DNA from: Alphaproteobacteria bacterium
GTDB lineage: Bacteria > Pseudomonadota > Alphaproteobacteria > JAUXUR01
Direction: 5' to 3'
Assembly (NCBI GenBank): GCA_030680745.1
Contig: JAUXUR010000044.1
Location: 1 to 64,000, forward strand
DNA length: 64,000 nt
Shown piece after piece: positions 55,108 through 64,000 of this stretch; the first letter of the stretch is position 1, and each line of letters opens with the position of its first letter. The notes under the pieces are model-generated. The model made no database searches. It worked only from the letters and a program-made list of their open reading frames with translations, and had not been told where the DNA came from. The translations under genes and the position numbers were made by a program.

Positions 55108-56244
55108 TTATAACAATTCCTCGTAAACTTCAATCGTTTTAGACGTCATCATTTCTTTCGTATAATGCATTAAAACATGTGTATGCGCTTTTTCCTGAAT
55201 GCGCCTTATTTCATTTTTATTCAATGAAACAATATGCTCTAGACATTTCTTAAGGCTTTCAATATCATTTACTTTAGTTAAAAAACCCGTTTCTTGGTCC
55301 AAGATAGTTTCAGCTGTCCCTCCAATGTCACTTGCGATGGTAAGGCAACCCATTGCCATCGCTTCAACAGCAACACGTCCAAAAGATTCAGGCGCAAGTA
55401 CTGGAAGTACAACGATCTCACTCAAAAAATAGGCTGCAGGCATATCGGCGCAATGTCCGACTAATTTTACATTATTTTCCAATTGAAGCTTAACAATATG
55501 TTGAAAAATTTCTTGTTTATAATGTTCTTTCCCCTCCCCCACGAATAAAAGAAGCAAAGTTGGATCATTCAATTTTTCAAATGCTTCTAGCAGCAGAAGA
55601 TGGCCTTTAGCGCGCGTTAGCCGTGCAGGAAGCATTATTATTCGTTTGTCTTCAGGAAGTTGCCAAACATTAATTAATGCTTCTATCTGACTTTTGGGAA
55701 TAGAATTTCTCTCTAAAAATTGTGCATCAATGCCACGCGGAATAACACGCACTTTATGTGCATCAACTTTATAATTTTTATGAAGATATTCTACAATAAA
55801 ACGTGATACAGCAATAATACGATCACCTTTTAACATAATTTGGTTATAGAGTTTTTTAAAAAAATTTGTGGCACCATAGGCACCATGGATAGTCGTAACA
55901 AAAGGAATATTCAATTTTCGTGCTGGTTTTAATCCTGACCATGCAGGCGCTCTGCTACGCGCATGCACAAGCGATACATTATAATTTTTATAAATCTTAG
56001 ATAACGCACATTGGTTTTTCCAAATTGAAAAAGGGTTTTTGCTGTGAAGCGGCAATTTCATATGAATTCCCCCTGCTTTTTCAATCTGTTGAACAAGTCT
56101 TCCCCCATTTGAAATAACAATCGATCGCCAACCATGCGCAATGATCGCTTGGTTCATATCGATAACACCTTGTTCGACCCCGCCACTTTGCATATTGGGT
56201 ACAAGCTGAACAATTGTAGTAAATTTGATTTGTGTATCTATCAT
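55108..56244 (-). CDS. Glycosyltransferase family 4 (GT-B fold)
   Basis: This 378-residue GT-B enzyme has MQSGGVEQGVIDM in the N-terminal acceptor domain and the family-4 nucleotide-sugar-binding motif PESFGRVAVEAMAMG in the C-terminal domain. A dibasic-plus-acid region (RLTRAKGHLLLLEAF) precedes it. It probably builds a glycan for lipopolysaccharide, capsule or glycolipid; donor and acceptor are unknown. It is a single gene, not in a polysaccharide cluster, diverging from the hydrolase at 56287. Confidence 0.88.
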   Translation of the reverse strand: MIDTQIKFTTIVQLVPNMQSGGVEQGVIDMNQAIIAHGWRSIVISNGGRLVQQIEKAGGIHMKLPLHSKNPFSIWKNQCALSKIYKNYNVSLVHARSRAPAWSGLKPARKLNIPFVTTIHGAYGATNFFKKLYNQIMLKGDRIIAVSRFIVEYLHKNYKVDAHKVRVIPRGIDAQFLERNSIPKSQIEALINVWQLPEDKRIIMLPARLTRAKGHLLLLEAFEKLNDPTLLLLFVGEGKEHYKQEIFQHIVKLQLENNVKLVGHCADMPAAYFLSEIVVLPVLAPESFGRVAVEAMAMGCLTIASDIGGTAETILDQETGFLTKVNDIESLKKCLEHIVSLNKNEIRRIQEKAHTHVLMHYTKEMMTSKTIEVYEELL

Positions 56245-56286
56245 GTGCTAGGGTTCTTGGATTAAAACTAAAAAAAGGATAATTAT

Positions 56287-57084
56287 ATGCATCATCTTCA
56301 TATCACGGACCAAGGAAGAATGTTTAAACCTCATCAATTTTTACAACGGCACGATGGCGAACGTATTGCCTACCATGTTTCAAGCGGCAAATCACCAGGT
56401 GTGATTTATTTAAATGGATTTATGTCTGACATGCAAGGCACAAAAGCACTTGCTGTTGAAGAATTCTGCCAAAACAAAGGACAAAACTTCATTCGTTTTG
56501 ATTATTTTGGCCATGGCGCTTCCACTGGTGATTTTAAACAAGGGACCATTAGTCGTTGGGCTGAAGATGCACTTGCAATATTAGACGAATTAACCGTTGG
56601 ACCTCAAATTCTTGTTGGATCAAGCATGGGTGCTTGGTTAATGTTTCTTGTAGCACTTAGACGACCTGAAAAAGTCAAGGGCCTTATTGGTGTTGCAGCA
56701 GGTGCTGATTTTACTGAAGATTTAATTATGGCCAATATGCCTGATCATCTTCAAGAAAGTCTTAATACAATAGGGTATTTTGAAACCACGTTAGGTGGAC
56801 CAGAACCCTTTATGTATACAATTACGCAGAAACTCATTGAAGATGGCAAATTACATCTTTTGCTTCGCAACCCTATTCCATTTGAAGGAAGCGTCCACTT
56901 ATTACACGGCATGAAGGATAAGGATGTACCTTGGCAAAATTCCATACGCATCGCAGATCTTCTTAAAACAGATGATGTAACACTTAATTTTGTTAAAAAT
57001 GCAGGTCACCGTTTTTCAGAACCCACTGAAATAGCATTATTATTAACATCCATTGATCAGATGCTTAAAAAAATCAATAAATAA
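56287..57084 (+). CDS. Alpha/beta hydrolase, ABHD10/thioesterase-like
   Basis: This 265-residue protein has YLNGFMSDMQGTKA, FDYFGHGASTGDF, the nucleophile elbow GSSMGAW, HGMKDKDVPW (acid) and NAGHRF (His). The overall pattern follows the ABHD10/acyl-protein thioesterase-like bacterial hydrolases common in alphaproteobacteria. Cytoplasmic by lack of a signal peptide. The substrate is unknown. It ends in a GGCGGT/ACCGCC hairpin. Confidence 0.82.
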   Translation: MHHLHITDQGRMFKPHQFLQRHDGERIAYHVSSGKSPGVIYLNGFMSDMQGTKALAVEEFCQNKGQNFIRFDYFGHGASTGDFKQGTISRWAEDALAILDELTVGPQILVGSSMGAWLMFLVALRRPEKVKGLIGVAAGADFTEDLIMANMPDHLQESLNTIGYFETTLGGPEPFMYTITQKLIEDGKLHLLLRNPIPFEGSVHLLHGMKDKDVPWQNSIRIADLLKTDDVTLNFVKNAGHRFSEPTEIALLLTSIDQMLKKINK

Positions 57085-57407
57085 CTTTATAAAGAGGCGG
57101 TGATTACCGCCTTCATTCATTTTAATGTAGTCTCTTCCTGCATGAGGGGTGTTTGACGCTCTATTAACCTAAATGAATAATACTCATCACCAAAAACAAA
57201 CAATTCATTACGCAATAGTATCAAGACCCTTTTTATCCACGATTGATAATAATTTTAATGAAGCACCTGAAGGCCTTTTTTCGCCTCTTTGTTCTTTGCT
57301 GATTAATCCAGTCATTACATTAAGATAATATAATAGGCAGGTCCCTTTATAACGTTTTTACATTTATAAAAAGACCCTTCCAATAATAAAATAACTGATC
57401 TTAAAAA
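57085..57407. other. Intergenic region with terminator hairpin after the ABHD10-like gene
   Basis: GGCGGT-GATT-ACCGCC at 57096-57111 is a good hairpin 11 nt after the stop, followed by TTCATTCATTTT, a probable terminator. The rest has no gene or repeat that I can see. Confidence 0.55.
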
Positions 57408-58493
57408 TCACTTACCTTCTAGTCTTTTCAACTCGCTATTAATCATTGCCTCGTCTAACCCAGCGGCTTTTGCTTTCTTAAGTGCTTCAATCTGCGCTTT
57501 TACATAAACATCCGATATCAAAGGTATATTGCTCATTACTTTATGGCCAAGATTTATAATTTTGAATTGGCTATATTTTGGAAAAATTGATTCTGAAGAA
57601 AGTTGTTCTATTTTTTTCAATTCAGATGAAGAAAAAAATTGACCCAAAGGAGTTTCAAAAACACGATCCCAAATGCTTGTTTTTAAAGTTTTCTTTACGT
57701 CATCTGAATCTTTATAGGCCTCAGCAATTTTTATAAATTTTTGAAAATCATCACCTATTTTAGTTTGATGTTTGTTAAAGAAATTCATAATACGACGAAT
57801 ATAACTATCAAAAAGATCATTGACACCTATTATTTTAGGAAAAAGATCATCAATTATTTTTTTATCTTCTGTTATCACTAATTTGCTCGATGCAATAAAA
57901 GAAAAAATTTCTTTATCATAATATTCTTTACTTTTTTCCGTTGCATCTTTGTTATTTTCTTCAAGAGCAATTTGCTCATTAAGAAATCTATTTTTTATTT
58001 CAGCAATTTTATCAGCATTCATACCAGATTTTGCTGCATGATCTAAAAAAGCATTTCTTAATTCTGATAAAATTTCACTATCAAAAGCACCAGTTTTACC
58101 CCAAAGAAATGAATTAAACTTTTCAAATTGCTTAGAATATAATTTACGAACAGCCGAATCATCCATAAGCTTAACAATGTCTTGCAATTCTGCTTCAGAA
58201 AAATTATCTGTATATTCTTTTTTAATAAAATTTGCTTTTTTTTGTTCTTTTTCAGCGTTTAGAAGTTTAAAAGATTCATTAAATAAATTTTTATATTTTT
58301 CTTTATCATTTCCAAAACGTTCTGCCACTTTATCAATTAATTGATCGATGAATGAAACGTCCTGTTTTTCATTATCTCCTTGAGTTTCAATAATTTTTTT
58401 AACTAAAACTTCTTTTTGTTGAGCATTATCAGCAAAACCATCTGATACAGTAAATATTGCTAAAAAAGATATCGAAATAAAAAGCTTTTTCAT
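57408..58493 (-). CDS. Secreted helical protein with DUF2059-like motif
   Basis: This 361-residue protein has a signal peptide (MKKLFISISFLAIFTVSDGF, cleavage near 21). The body is helical and charged. Residues about 92-112 (DNFSEAELQDIVKLMDD) resemble the DUF2059 core, shared with the genes at 44561 and 44846. No enzyme motif. Poly-C (minus strand, complement of G9 at 58545-58553) lies about 52-60 nt upstream of the start, within the likely promoter. Confidence 0.55.
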   Translation of the reverse strand: MKKLFISISFLAIFTVSDGFADNAQQKEVLVKKIIETQGDNEKQDVSFIDQLIDKVAERFGNDKEKYKNLFNESFKLLNAEKEQKKANFIKKEYTDNFSEAELQDIVKLMDDSAVRKLYSKQFEKFNSFLWGKTGAFDSEILSELRNAFLDHAAKSGMNADKIAEIKNRFLNEQIALEENNKDATEKSKEYYDKEIFSFIASSKLVITEDKKIIDDLFPKIIGVNDLFDSYIRRIMNFFNKHQTKIGDDFQKFIKIAEAYKDSDDVKKTLKTSIWDRVFETPLGQFFSSSELKKIEQLSSESIFPKYSQFKIINLGHKVMSNIPLISDVYVKAQIEALKKAKAAGLDEAMINSELKRLEGK

Positions 58494-58544
58494 ATAGGTT
58501 CTCCTGCCCCAAATTATTTTTTATCACATCAATTTTACGAAATA

Positions 58545-58553
58545 GGGGGGGGG
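58545..58553 (-). promoter_or_regulatory. Nine-base G/C homopolymer upstream of a secreted protein gene
   Basis: Nine G in a row on the plus strand (C on the minus strand) lie 52-60 nt before the start of the 361-residue secreted protein. Tracts of this kind slip during replication and can vary promoter spacing. The neighbouring DNA is AT-rich. Confidence 0.4.
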
Positions 58554-58719
58554 TATGTCAAATTCTATTCGTAATAAAAAAATACACTTCTAACTTAATA
58601 ATTTTTTATATTATAAAATTACTTTATACACCACGTCAAACTTATCACCAGCCAACCTAGACAAAACATCCAAAAAACCTTATGGTAATGGCATCCGCCA
58701 CTCTAATTTTTAGTGTTTA

Positions 58720-60264
58720 ATGAGTTTTTATAAATCAATTGCAAAAGTCGCAAGCCTCACCATGGTCAGCCGCGTCACAGGCTTTATACGCGATATTTTA
58801 CATACGCTTTTATTAGGCGCTGGTCCCATTTCAGATGCTTTTATTATTGCTTTTAAGCTTCCCAATTTTTTCAGACGACTTTTTGGTGAGGGTGCCTTTA
58901 GTGCCTCCTTCGTACCATTATTTTCAAGCATTTTAACAAGTCGTGGGAAAGAAGAAGCACTTCAATTTGCACAACAATCTCTTGCATTATTATTCTGTAT
59001 CTTATTATTAATTGTTGGTCTTGCCGAAATCTTTATGCCAGAATTTATGACACTCATCGCCCCTGGCTTTAAAGATAATCCCGTTCATTTTCAGTATGTC
59101 GTTGATTTTGCACGTTTAACTTTTCCTTATTTACTCCTTATTTCGCTCACATCTCTTTACGCTGGTGTCTTGAACAGTTTTGATCATTTCGGGCGAGCTG
59201 CCGCCGCCCCTATTCTTCTAAACTTATCCATGATTGTTGGGCTTTTAATTTATAAAAATAATTCATTAGCAACAGGCTATGCCTTATCAATATCAGTTAC
59301 TATTGCAGGTTTTTTACAATTATTTTGGCTTTGGGCACATGCACATAAAAAAGACTATAAATTAAAATTTTGTTGGCCAAAATTATCACCAGACACAAAA
59401 ATGCTTTTACGCAAAATGGCGCCTGTTGCTTTAAGCGGCAGTATTTTCCAAGTTAATCTTATGGTCGACACCATTTTAGCCTCCTTCCTTCCTAAAGGAT
59501 CAGTTTCCTATCTATATTTCGCTGATCGTTTAAGCGAATTACCCTTAGGTGTTATTGGCGTTACCATTGGCACGACGCTTTTACCACTTCTATCAAAACA
59601 AATTGAACAAAAAAACTATAAAGAAGCCATTAACAGCCAAAACAGATCGATCGAAGCTGCCATGATTTTGGCGCTTCCAGCGGCAATTGCCCTTCTAATG
59701 ATTTCAGAACAAATTATCCATGTCCTTTTTGGTCGCGGCGCCTTTACACATGAAGCCGTTATTGCAACTTCTAACGCGCTTGAAGTTTATGCAATCGGCA
59801 TTCCTGCTTTTGTTCTAAGCAAAGTATTTACAACTAGTTTTTTTGCCCATAAAGACACATCAACACCCCTGAAAATTGGTATTTTCACCGTTCTGTTAAA
59901 TTTCGTCCTTAATCTAGTTTTAATGCAATACTTACAACATGTGGGACTCGCTTTAAGCACATCGATCAGTTCATGGGTACAAGTCATTTTATGCTTTATT
60001 ATCCTTAAAAAAAGAGGTTGGTATGCAACTGATACATTGGTTAAGAAACGCTTCCTTGGCTATTGTTTTTGTGCAAGTCTTATGGGTGGCTTTTTATATT
60101 TCCTAAGTCCTTATGTTAGCTCATTGATATCTGGACATTTTACCGCTAAAATTTTAGGATTGATGGCACTTGTTATGGGTGGCGCTGCTATTTACTTTAT
60201 AACAGGTGCATTTTTTGCAGGCTTTAATTATAAAAAAGCAAAAAAACTCATTAAAGGTTCATAA
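58720..60264 (+). CDS. murJ: Lipid II flippase MurJ
   Basis: This 514-residue membrane protein has about 14 hydrophobic segments. The N-terminus (MVSRVTGFIRDILHTLLLGA, then ADAFIIAFKLPNFFRR-like and GEGAFSASFVPLF) is the MurJ/MviN signature. It moves lipid II across the inner membrane for peptidoglycan synthesis and is essential in most bacteria. The stop overlaps the start of the next gene (TAATG). Confidence 0.94.
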   Translation: MSFYKSIAKVASLTMVSRVTGFIRDILHTLLLGAGPISDAFIIAFKLPNFFRRLFGEGAFSASFVPLFSSILTSRGKEEALQFAQQSLALLFCILLLIVGLAEIFMPEFMTLIAPGFKDNPVHFQYVVDFARLTFPYLLLISLTSLYAGVLNSFDHFGRAAAAPILLNLSMIVGLLIYKNNSLATGYALSISVTIAGFLQLFWLWAHAHKKDYKLKFCWPKLSPDTKMLLRKMAPVALSGSIFQVNLMVDTILASFLPKGSVSYLYFADRLSELPLGVIGVTIGTTLLPLLSKQIEQKNYKEAINSQNRSIEAAMILALPAAIALLMISEQIIHVLFGRGAFTHEAVIATSNALEVYAIGIPAFVLSKVFTTSFFAHKDTSTPLKIGIFTVLLNFVLNLVLMQYLQHVGLALSTSISSWVQVILCFIILKKRGWYATDTLVKKRFLGYCFCASLMGGFLYFLSPYVSSLISGHFTAKILGLMALVMGGAAIYFITGAFFAGFNYKKAKKLIKGS

Positions 60265-60653
60265 TGAAAAAATTTATTTTCCTATCCTTTTTTATTACAT
60301 CAACCATTTCTGCTAATGAATTTGTTAATTCAAACACTCTTAATTCTATTCAACTTCAATATTCAAAAAGATGCTTTCCTCAATTAAATGGCCCACATAT
60401 TCTGTCCTGGGAAGAAAAAACAGAAACAAGTATCATTAAAGGGGAAATGACAATTTCAACTGCGCCACCACAACCTGATGGCTATACAATAAAATTACCC
60501 AAAGAACTAGGCAACAAACAATTTAATTTAAAAACAACATTATTCGGCGGCGAAGAACTTAATTGTAAAATTGATCCTTCAAAAAACATTAAAATTGATC
60601 TTCAAGATACAATGGTTTTTCATCGCATTAAGCGTTGTTCTTGCATTCAATAG
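60264..60653 (+). CDS. Small exported protein coupled to murJ
   Basis: This 129-residue protein has a signal peptide (MKKFIFLSFFITSTISA). The mature part has four cysteines, two in a terminal RCSCIQ. The ATG overlaps the murJ stop as TAATG, so translation is coupled. No family recognised; the position hints at an envelope role, but the evidence is only positional. Confidence 0.6.
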   Translation: MKKFIFLSFFITSTISANEFVNSNTLNSIQLQYSKRCFPQLNGPHILSWEEKTETSIIKGEMTISTAPPQPDGYTIKLPKELGNKQFNLKTTLFGGEELNCKIDPSKNIKIDLQDTMVFHRIKRCSCIQ

Positions 60654-60666
60654 ATTTTTTGAAATA

Positions 60667-60831
60667 TATACCCAAATAATCTGAAACTACCTTTTTTAAT
60701 CTATGATTTTTGGCCGCTTTTTGAACCAAAAATTTCTAAGGTAAAACAATTACCTGCCGTAATTTTTGGCATCAAAAACCATCTCAAATCTCATGCCCAA
60801 AAATCGACATTTCCAAATCATCTGGGTATAG
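60667..60831. repeat. 165-bp MITE-like element with imperfect 20-bp terminal inverted repeats
   Basis: TATACCCAAATAATCTGAAA (60667-60686) pairs imperfectly with TTTCCAAATCATCTGGGTAT (60811-60830). Both ends carry CCCAGAT-type words like those of the element at 24146-24280. The interior has no reading frame. It lies directly upstream of the Fic operator region. Confidence 0.6.
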
Positions 60832-60865
60832 TCGAACAATAATAAACTTGAACTGATAATTTGAG

Positions 60866-60940
60866 CATGAGTTATAAACGCTCGCTTTATAGCTCATGAT
60901 TTGCTACAATGTGAGTTATAAAGAAGGATTTTATAACTCA
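60866..60940 (+). promoter_or_regulatory. Double inverted-repeat operator of the Fic gene
   Basis: First palindrome: CATGAGTTATAAA (60866-60878), 7-nt spacer, TTTATAGCTCATG (60886-60898). Second: TGAGTTATAAA (60912-60922), 7-nt spacer, TTTATAACTCA (60930-60940). The half-site is shared, both spacers are 7 nt and the centres are 44 bp apart. The second covers the ribosome-binding site and start codon, and a possible -10 (TACAAT, 60904-60909) lies between them. A repressor bound here should block expression of the Fic gene. Confidence 0.75.
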
Positions 60941-62022
60941 TGCTTTGGAATTGGCAACAAAAAGACTGGCCCGAATTTACATTCGACTCACAAAAATTGG
61001 ATGAGATCGAAACAAAATTTCAATATCAATCAGGCGTATTATTTGGCACGTTACAACATATCCAAGACAATGATAAAACATTTTTTATCACCGAAATCAT
61101 GAGTGATGAAGCCATTCGTACCTCTGAAATTGAGGGCGAATATCTTAACCGGGAAAGCGTTCAATCCTCCATACAACGCAATTTTGGTCTTGCCATAAAA
61201 CCTCAAAAAATGTCGCCTTCAGAATGGGGCATTAGTGAAATGATGATTGATTTGTATAATGAGGCCCAACAGCCACTCACACATCAAACACTTTTTAATT
61301 GGCATGAAAAATTAACGAATGGTAGGCGTGATCTTAAAAACATTGGCCAATATCGCACCGATCTTGAACCCATGCAAATTGTATCAGGCTATTTGCCTCA
61401 TCCAAAAGTTCATTTTGAAGCACCCCCTGCCCCCATCATTTCAAATGAAATGAATCAATATATAGAATGGTTTAATATCAAAAAATATCGCCCCTTAACC
61501 CATGCCTCGATTGCGCATCTATATTTTGAATGCATTCACCCTTTTGAGGATGGCAATGGTCGTATTGGCAGAGCCCTTGTCGTAAAATCTTTGTCTCACG
61601 CCTTAAAATATCCAGTACTCATTGCATTTTCACATATCATTAATAAAAACAAAAAAAAATATTACGAAATGCTGGAACTAAGTAATAAAAAAAATGAAAT
61701 TACAGAATGGATTCTTTATTTCGGACAAGAAATTTTAAAAGCGTTTGATTATACTCAAAATTTCATCGAATTTTTGATTAAAAAAACAAAATTTTATGAC
61801 AAGTTTCGTGGACAATTTAATGTGCGTCAAGAAAAAGTGATTGAACGCATATTCAAAGAAGGTATCGATGGATTTAAAGGTGGATTAAGCGCCGAAAATT
61901 ATATCCGCATTACCGAAACATCACGCGCAACCGCAACCAGAGATCTACAAGACCTTGTAAATAAAGGCGCTTTATCCAAAGAAGGTAATCTTAAAAATAC
62001 GCGCTATTATCTGAAGAACTAA
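60940..62022 (+). CDS. Fic-domain protein (AMPylator type) with N-terminal DUF4172-like and C-terminal winged-helix regions
   Basis: This 360-residue protein has three parts. An N-terminal DUF4172-like region (LWNWQQKDWPEFTFD) holds the inhibitory helix motif TSEIEGE (61-67; T-x-x-x-E-G). The Fic core has HPFEDGNGRIGR (catalytic His200). A C-terminal winged helix, about 305-358 (SRATATRDLQDLVNKGALSK), follows. Fic enzymes usually AMPylate target proteins; the N-terminal inhibitory motif makes this a self-inhibited class II type. The DNA-binding tail and upstream palindromes suggest autoregulation. No antitoxin gene is beside it. Confidence 0.88.
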   Translation: MLWNWQQKDWPEFTFDSQKLDEIETKFQYQSGVLFGTLQHIQDNDKTFFITEIMSDEAIRTSEIEGEYLNRESVQSSIQRNFGLAIKPQKMSPSEWGISEMMIDLYNEAQQPLTHQTLFNWHEKLTNGRRDLKNIGQYRTDLEPMQIVSGYLPHPKVHFEAPPAPIISNEMNQYIEWFNIKKYRPLTHASIAHLYFECIHPFEDGNGRIGRALVVKSLSHALKYPVLIAFSHIINKNKKKYYEMLELSNKKNEITEWILYFGQEILKAFDYTQNFIEFLIKKTKFYDKFRGQFNVRQEKVIERIFKEGIDGFKGGLSAENYIRITETSRATATRDLQDLVNKGALSKEGNLKNTRYYLKN

Positions 62023-62249
62023 GGAATATTAACAGTTCATTTATCCTATAGCTTAAAAAAATAGAAAACGTTAACCAGTTTTTAATAATTTTTATATAAT
62101 ATGTTTATAAGAGACGTAAATTTAAACAAATAAAAACGGAACTTCAAATAAAAAATTAATAAATTAGCACTCTTTATATACATAGATATGAATTTAATAA
62201 ATGAATAATTATTTATTAGATTCAAAAACACATCAATATGGAGAAAAAA

Positions 62250-62612
62250 ATGAAATATATTAAATATGTTTTGCTTGGATTAATACTTACAATACAAAAT
62301 GGTTATTGCGCTTTTGATGTAAGCAAATCTAGGCACACAATACACGTTTCAGATGCACTAATTCAACATATCCCTGAAGGGGGCAACTTAATGCGTTATA
62401 TAGAATCTGAATTTCAAAATGCACACCCTTTGATTAACGACCGTATTTTTACAAGGCACTACGTAGCACTTCCCATGAAAACATCAACATATAGTTCAAA
62501 AGAACATCAAAATTCACTAAGCTCGAAACAAATTAATGACTTATTGCATAAAGGTGAATTAATAATAAAAGTAAAAATACTTAAAATTGAAAAATCTTTA
62601 ATTGATAGATGA
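62250..62612 (+). CDS. Small secreted protein of unknown function
   Basis: From ATG 62250 (GGAG about 8 nt upstream) the protein is 120 residues, with a signal peptide (MKYIKYVLLGLILTIQNGYC). The mature part has no recognised domain and a basic end (KGELIIKVKILKIEKSLIDR). It is single, between the Fic gene and a GC-rich repeat, and may be a shortened gene because the repeat follows directly. Confidence 0.5.
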   Translation: MKYIKYVLLGLILTIQNGYCAFDVSKSRHTIHVSDALIQHIPEGGNLMRYIESEFQNAHPLINDRIFTRHYVALPMKTSTYSSKEHQNSLSSKQINDLLHKGELIIKVKILKIEKSLIDR

Positions 62613-62771
62613 TTTTGGGGGCTATTATAGTCGAGGTCCATAAAACCATAGAAATTCATAGTAAATCAATCAACCACCTTCTGCACTGGACCCCGCGGGA
62701 CTTGCCGCGGGGCGTAGATAGAGTACGATTTTCAATAGAAAATACTATAGTAAAGTTTCACAAGAAATCTA
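62613..62771. repeat. Repeat region between a small gene and katG
   Basis: A copy of the 262-308 GC-rich repeat (62679-62714, with CCCCGCGGGACTTGCCGCGG) is followed by a fragment like the right end of the 45723-45863 element (TAGTAAAGTTTC, then AAGAAATCTATTA at about 62760-62772). This looks like two repeat families next to each other downstream of katG. Confidence 0.5.

Positions 62772-64000
<1,229 letters not shown>

Noticed and set aside
60940-62022. Fic/antitoxin two-gene system
   Set aside because: No small antitoxin gene is adjacent; the inhibitory motif is inside the Fic protein itself.
62071-62085. TTAA-N7-TTAA, the CtrA consensus
   Set aside because: Such a match is expected often by chance in DNA this AT-rich, and the downstream gene is an unknown small secreted protein.

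Overview
The window is AT-rich DNA from an alphaproteobacterium. Lineage markers are a ChpT-type histidine phosphotransferase, a MucR/Ros zinc-finger regulator, a neighbouring olsB-like/plsC pair, and the alphaproteobacterial gene order HDAC-like/xseB/ispA. Three traits suggest a host-associated, Holosporales- or Rickettsiales-like bacterium: low GC, many secreted proteins of unknown function, and a Fic protein plus a leucine-rich-repeat (LRR) protein. The lineage is inferred from gene content only. I saw no rRNA, tRNA, CRISPR array or prophage.

Layout. 1-330: first codons of an IS4/Tn5-type transposase and GC-rich palindromic repeats. 331-3711: HTH protein, chpT, HDAC-like hydrolase, xseB, ispA. 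3846-6260: secreted LRR/serine-hydrolase fusion. 6610-10870: yqeY-dnaG-rpoD. 10935-13213: small secreted protein, class 3 lipase, a 42-residue peptide gene. 13647-16196: metal ABC importer (ATPase, permease, binding protein). 16483-21346: rlmN, lipoprotein hydrolase, uppP, hydrolase, LysE exporter. 21379-22423: two 5'-truncated genes joined head to head. 22715-26909: miaB, plsC, olsB-like, fur, mucR. 27063-31714: priA, secreted protein, transaldolase-like gene, xerC. 31842-39908: small His-rich protein, lytic transglycosylase, binding protein, repeat protein, GAF/HD-GYP protein, L,D-transpeptidase, anchored protein. 40111-44519: three-gene leucine-degradation operon (carboxylase beta, enoyl-CoA hydratase, carboxylase alpha). 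44561-48650: unknown secreted proteins and a duplicate 3' end of the carboxylase gene. 48814-51114: rpmB, yhhQ, tgt. 51164-54906: a decayed repeat-protein gene and a very large secreted protein. 55108-60653: glycosyltransferase, hydrolase, secreted protein, murJ and a coupled small gene. 60940-64000: Fic protein with a double operator, small secreted protein, 3' part of katG.

How genes work together. uppP, murJ, the lytic transglycosylase and the L,D-transpeptidase serve peptidoglycan. plsC and the olsB-like gene serve membrane lipids. yhhQ and tgt form a queuosine-salvage pair. The metal importer and Fur serve metal homeostasis. About ten proteins carry signal peptides and no recognisable housekeeping function.

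Most novel signals: (1) the LRR/S9-like hydrolase fusion; (2) the Fic gene with two same-geometry inverted repeats, one overlapping its start codon; (3) a diverged second copy of the last 25 codons of mccA about 1.1 kb downstream; (4) a degraded gene for a KYGP-repeat secreted protein; (5) several MITE-like inverted-repeat elements and a family of complex palindromes; (6) G/C homopolymer tracts upstream of two genes or operons.
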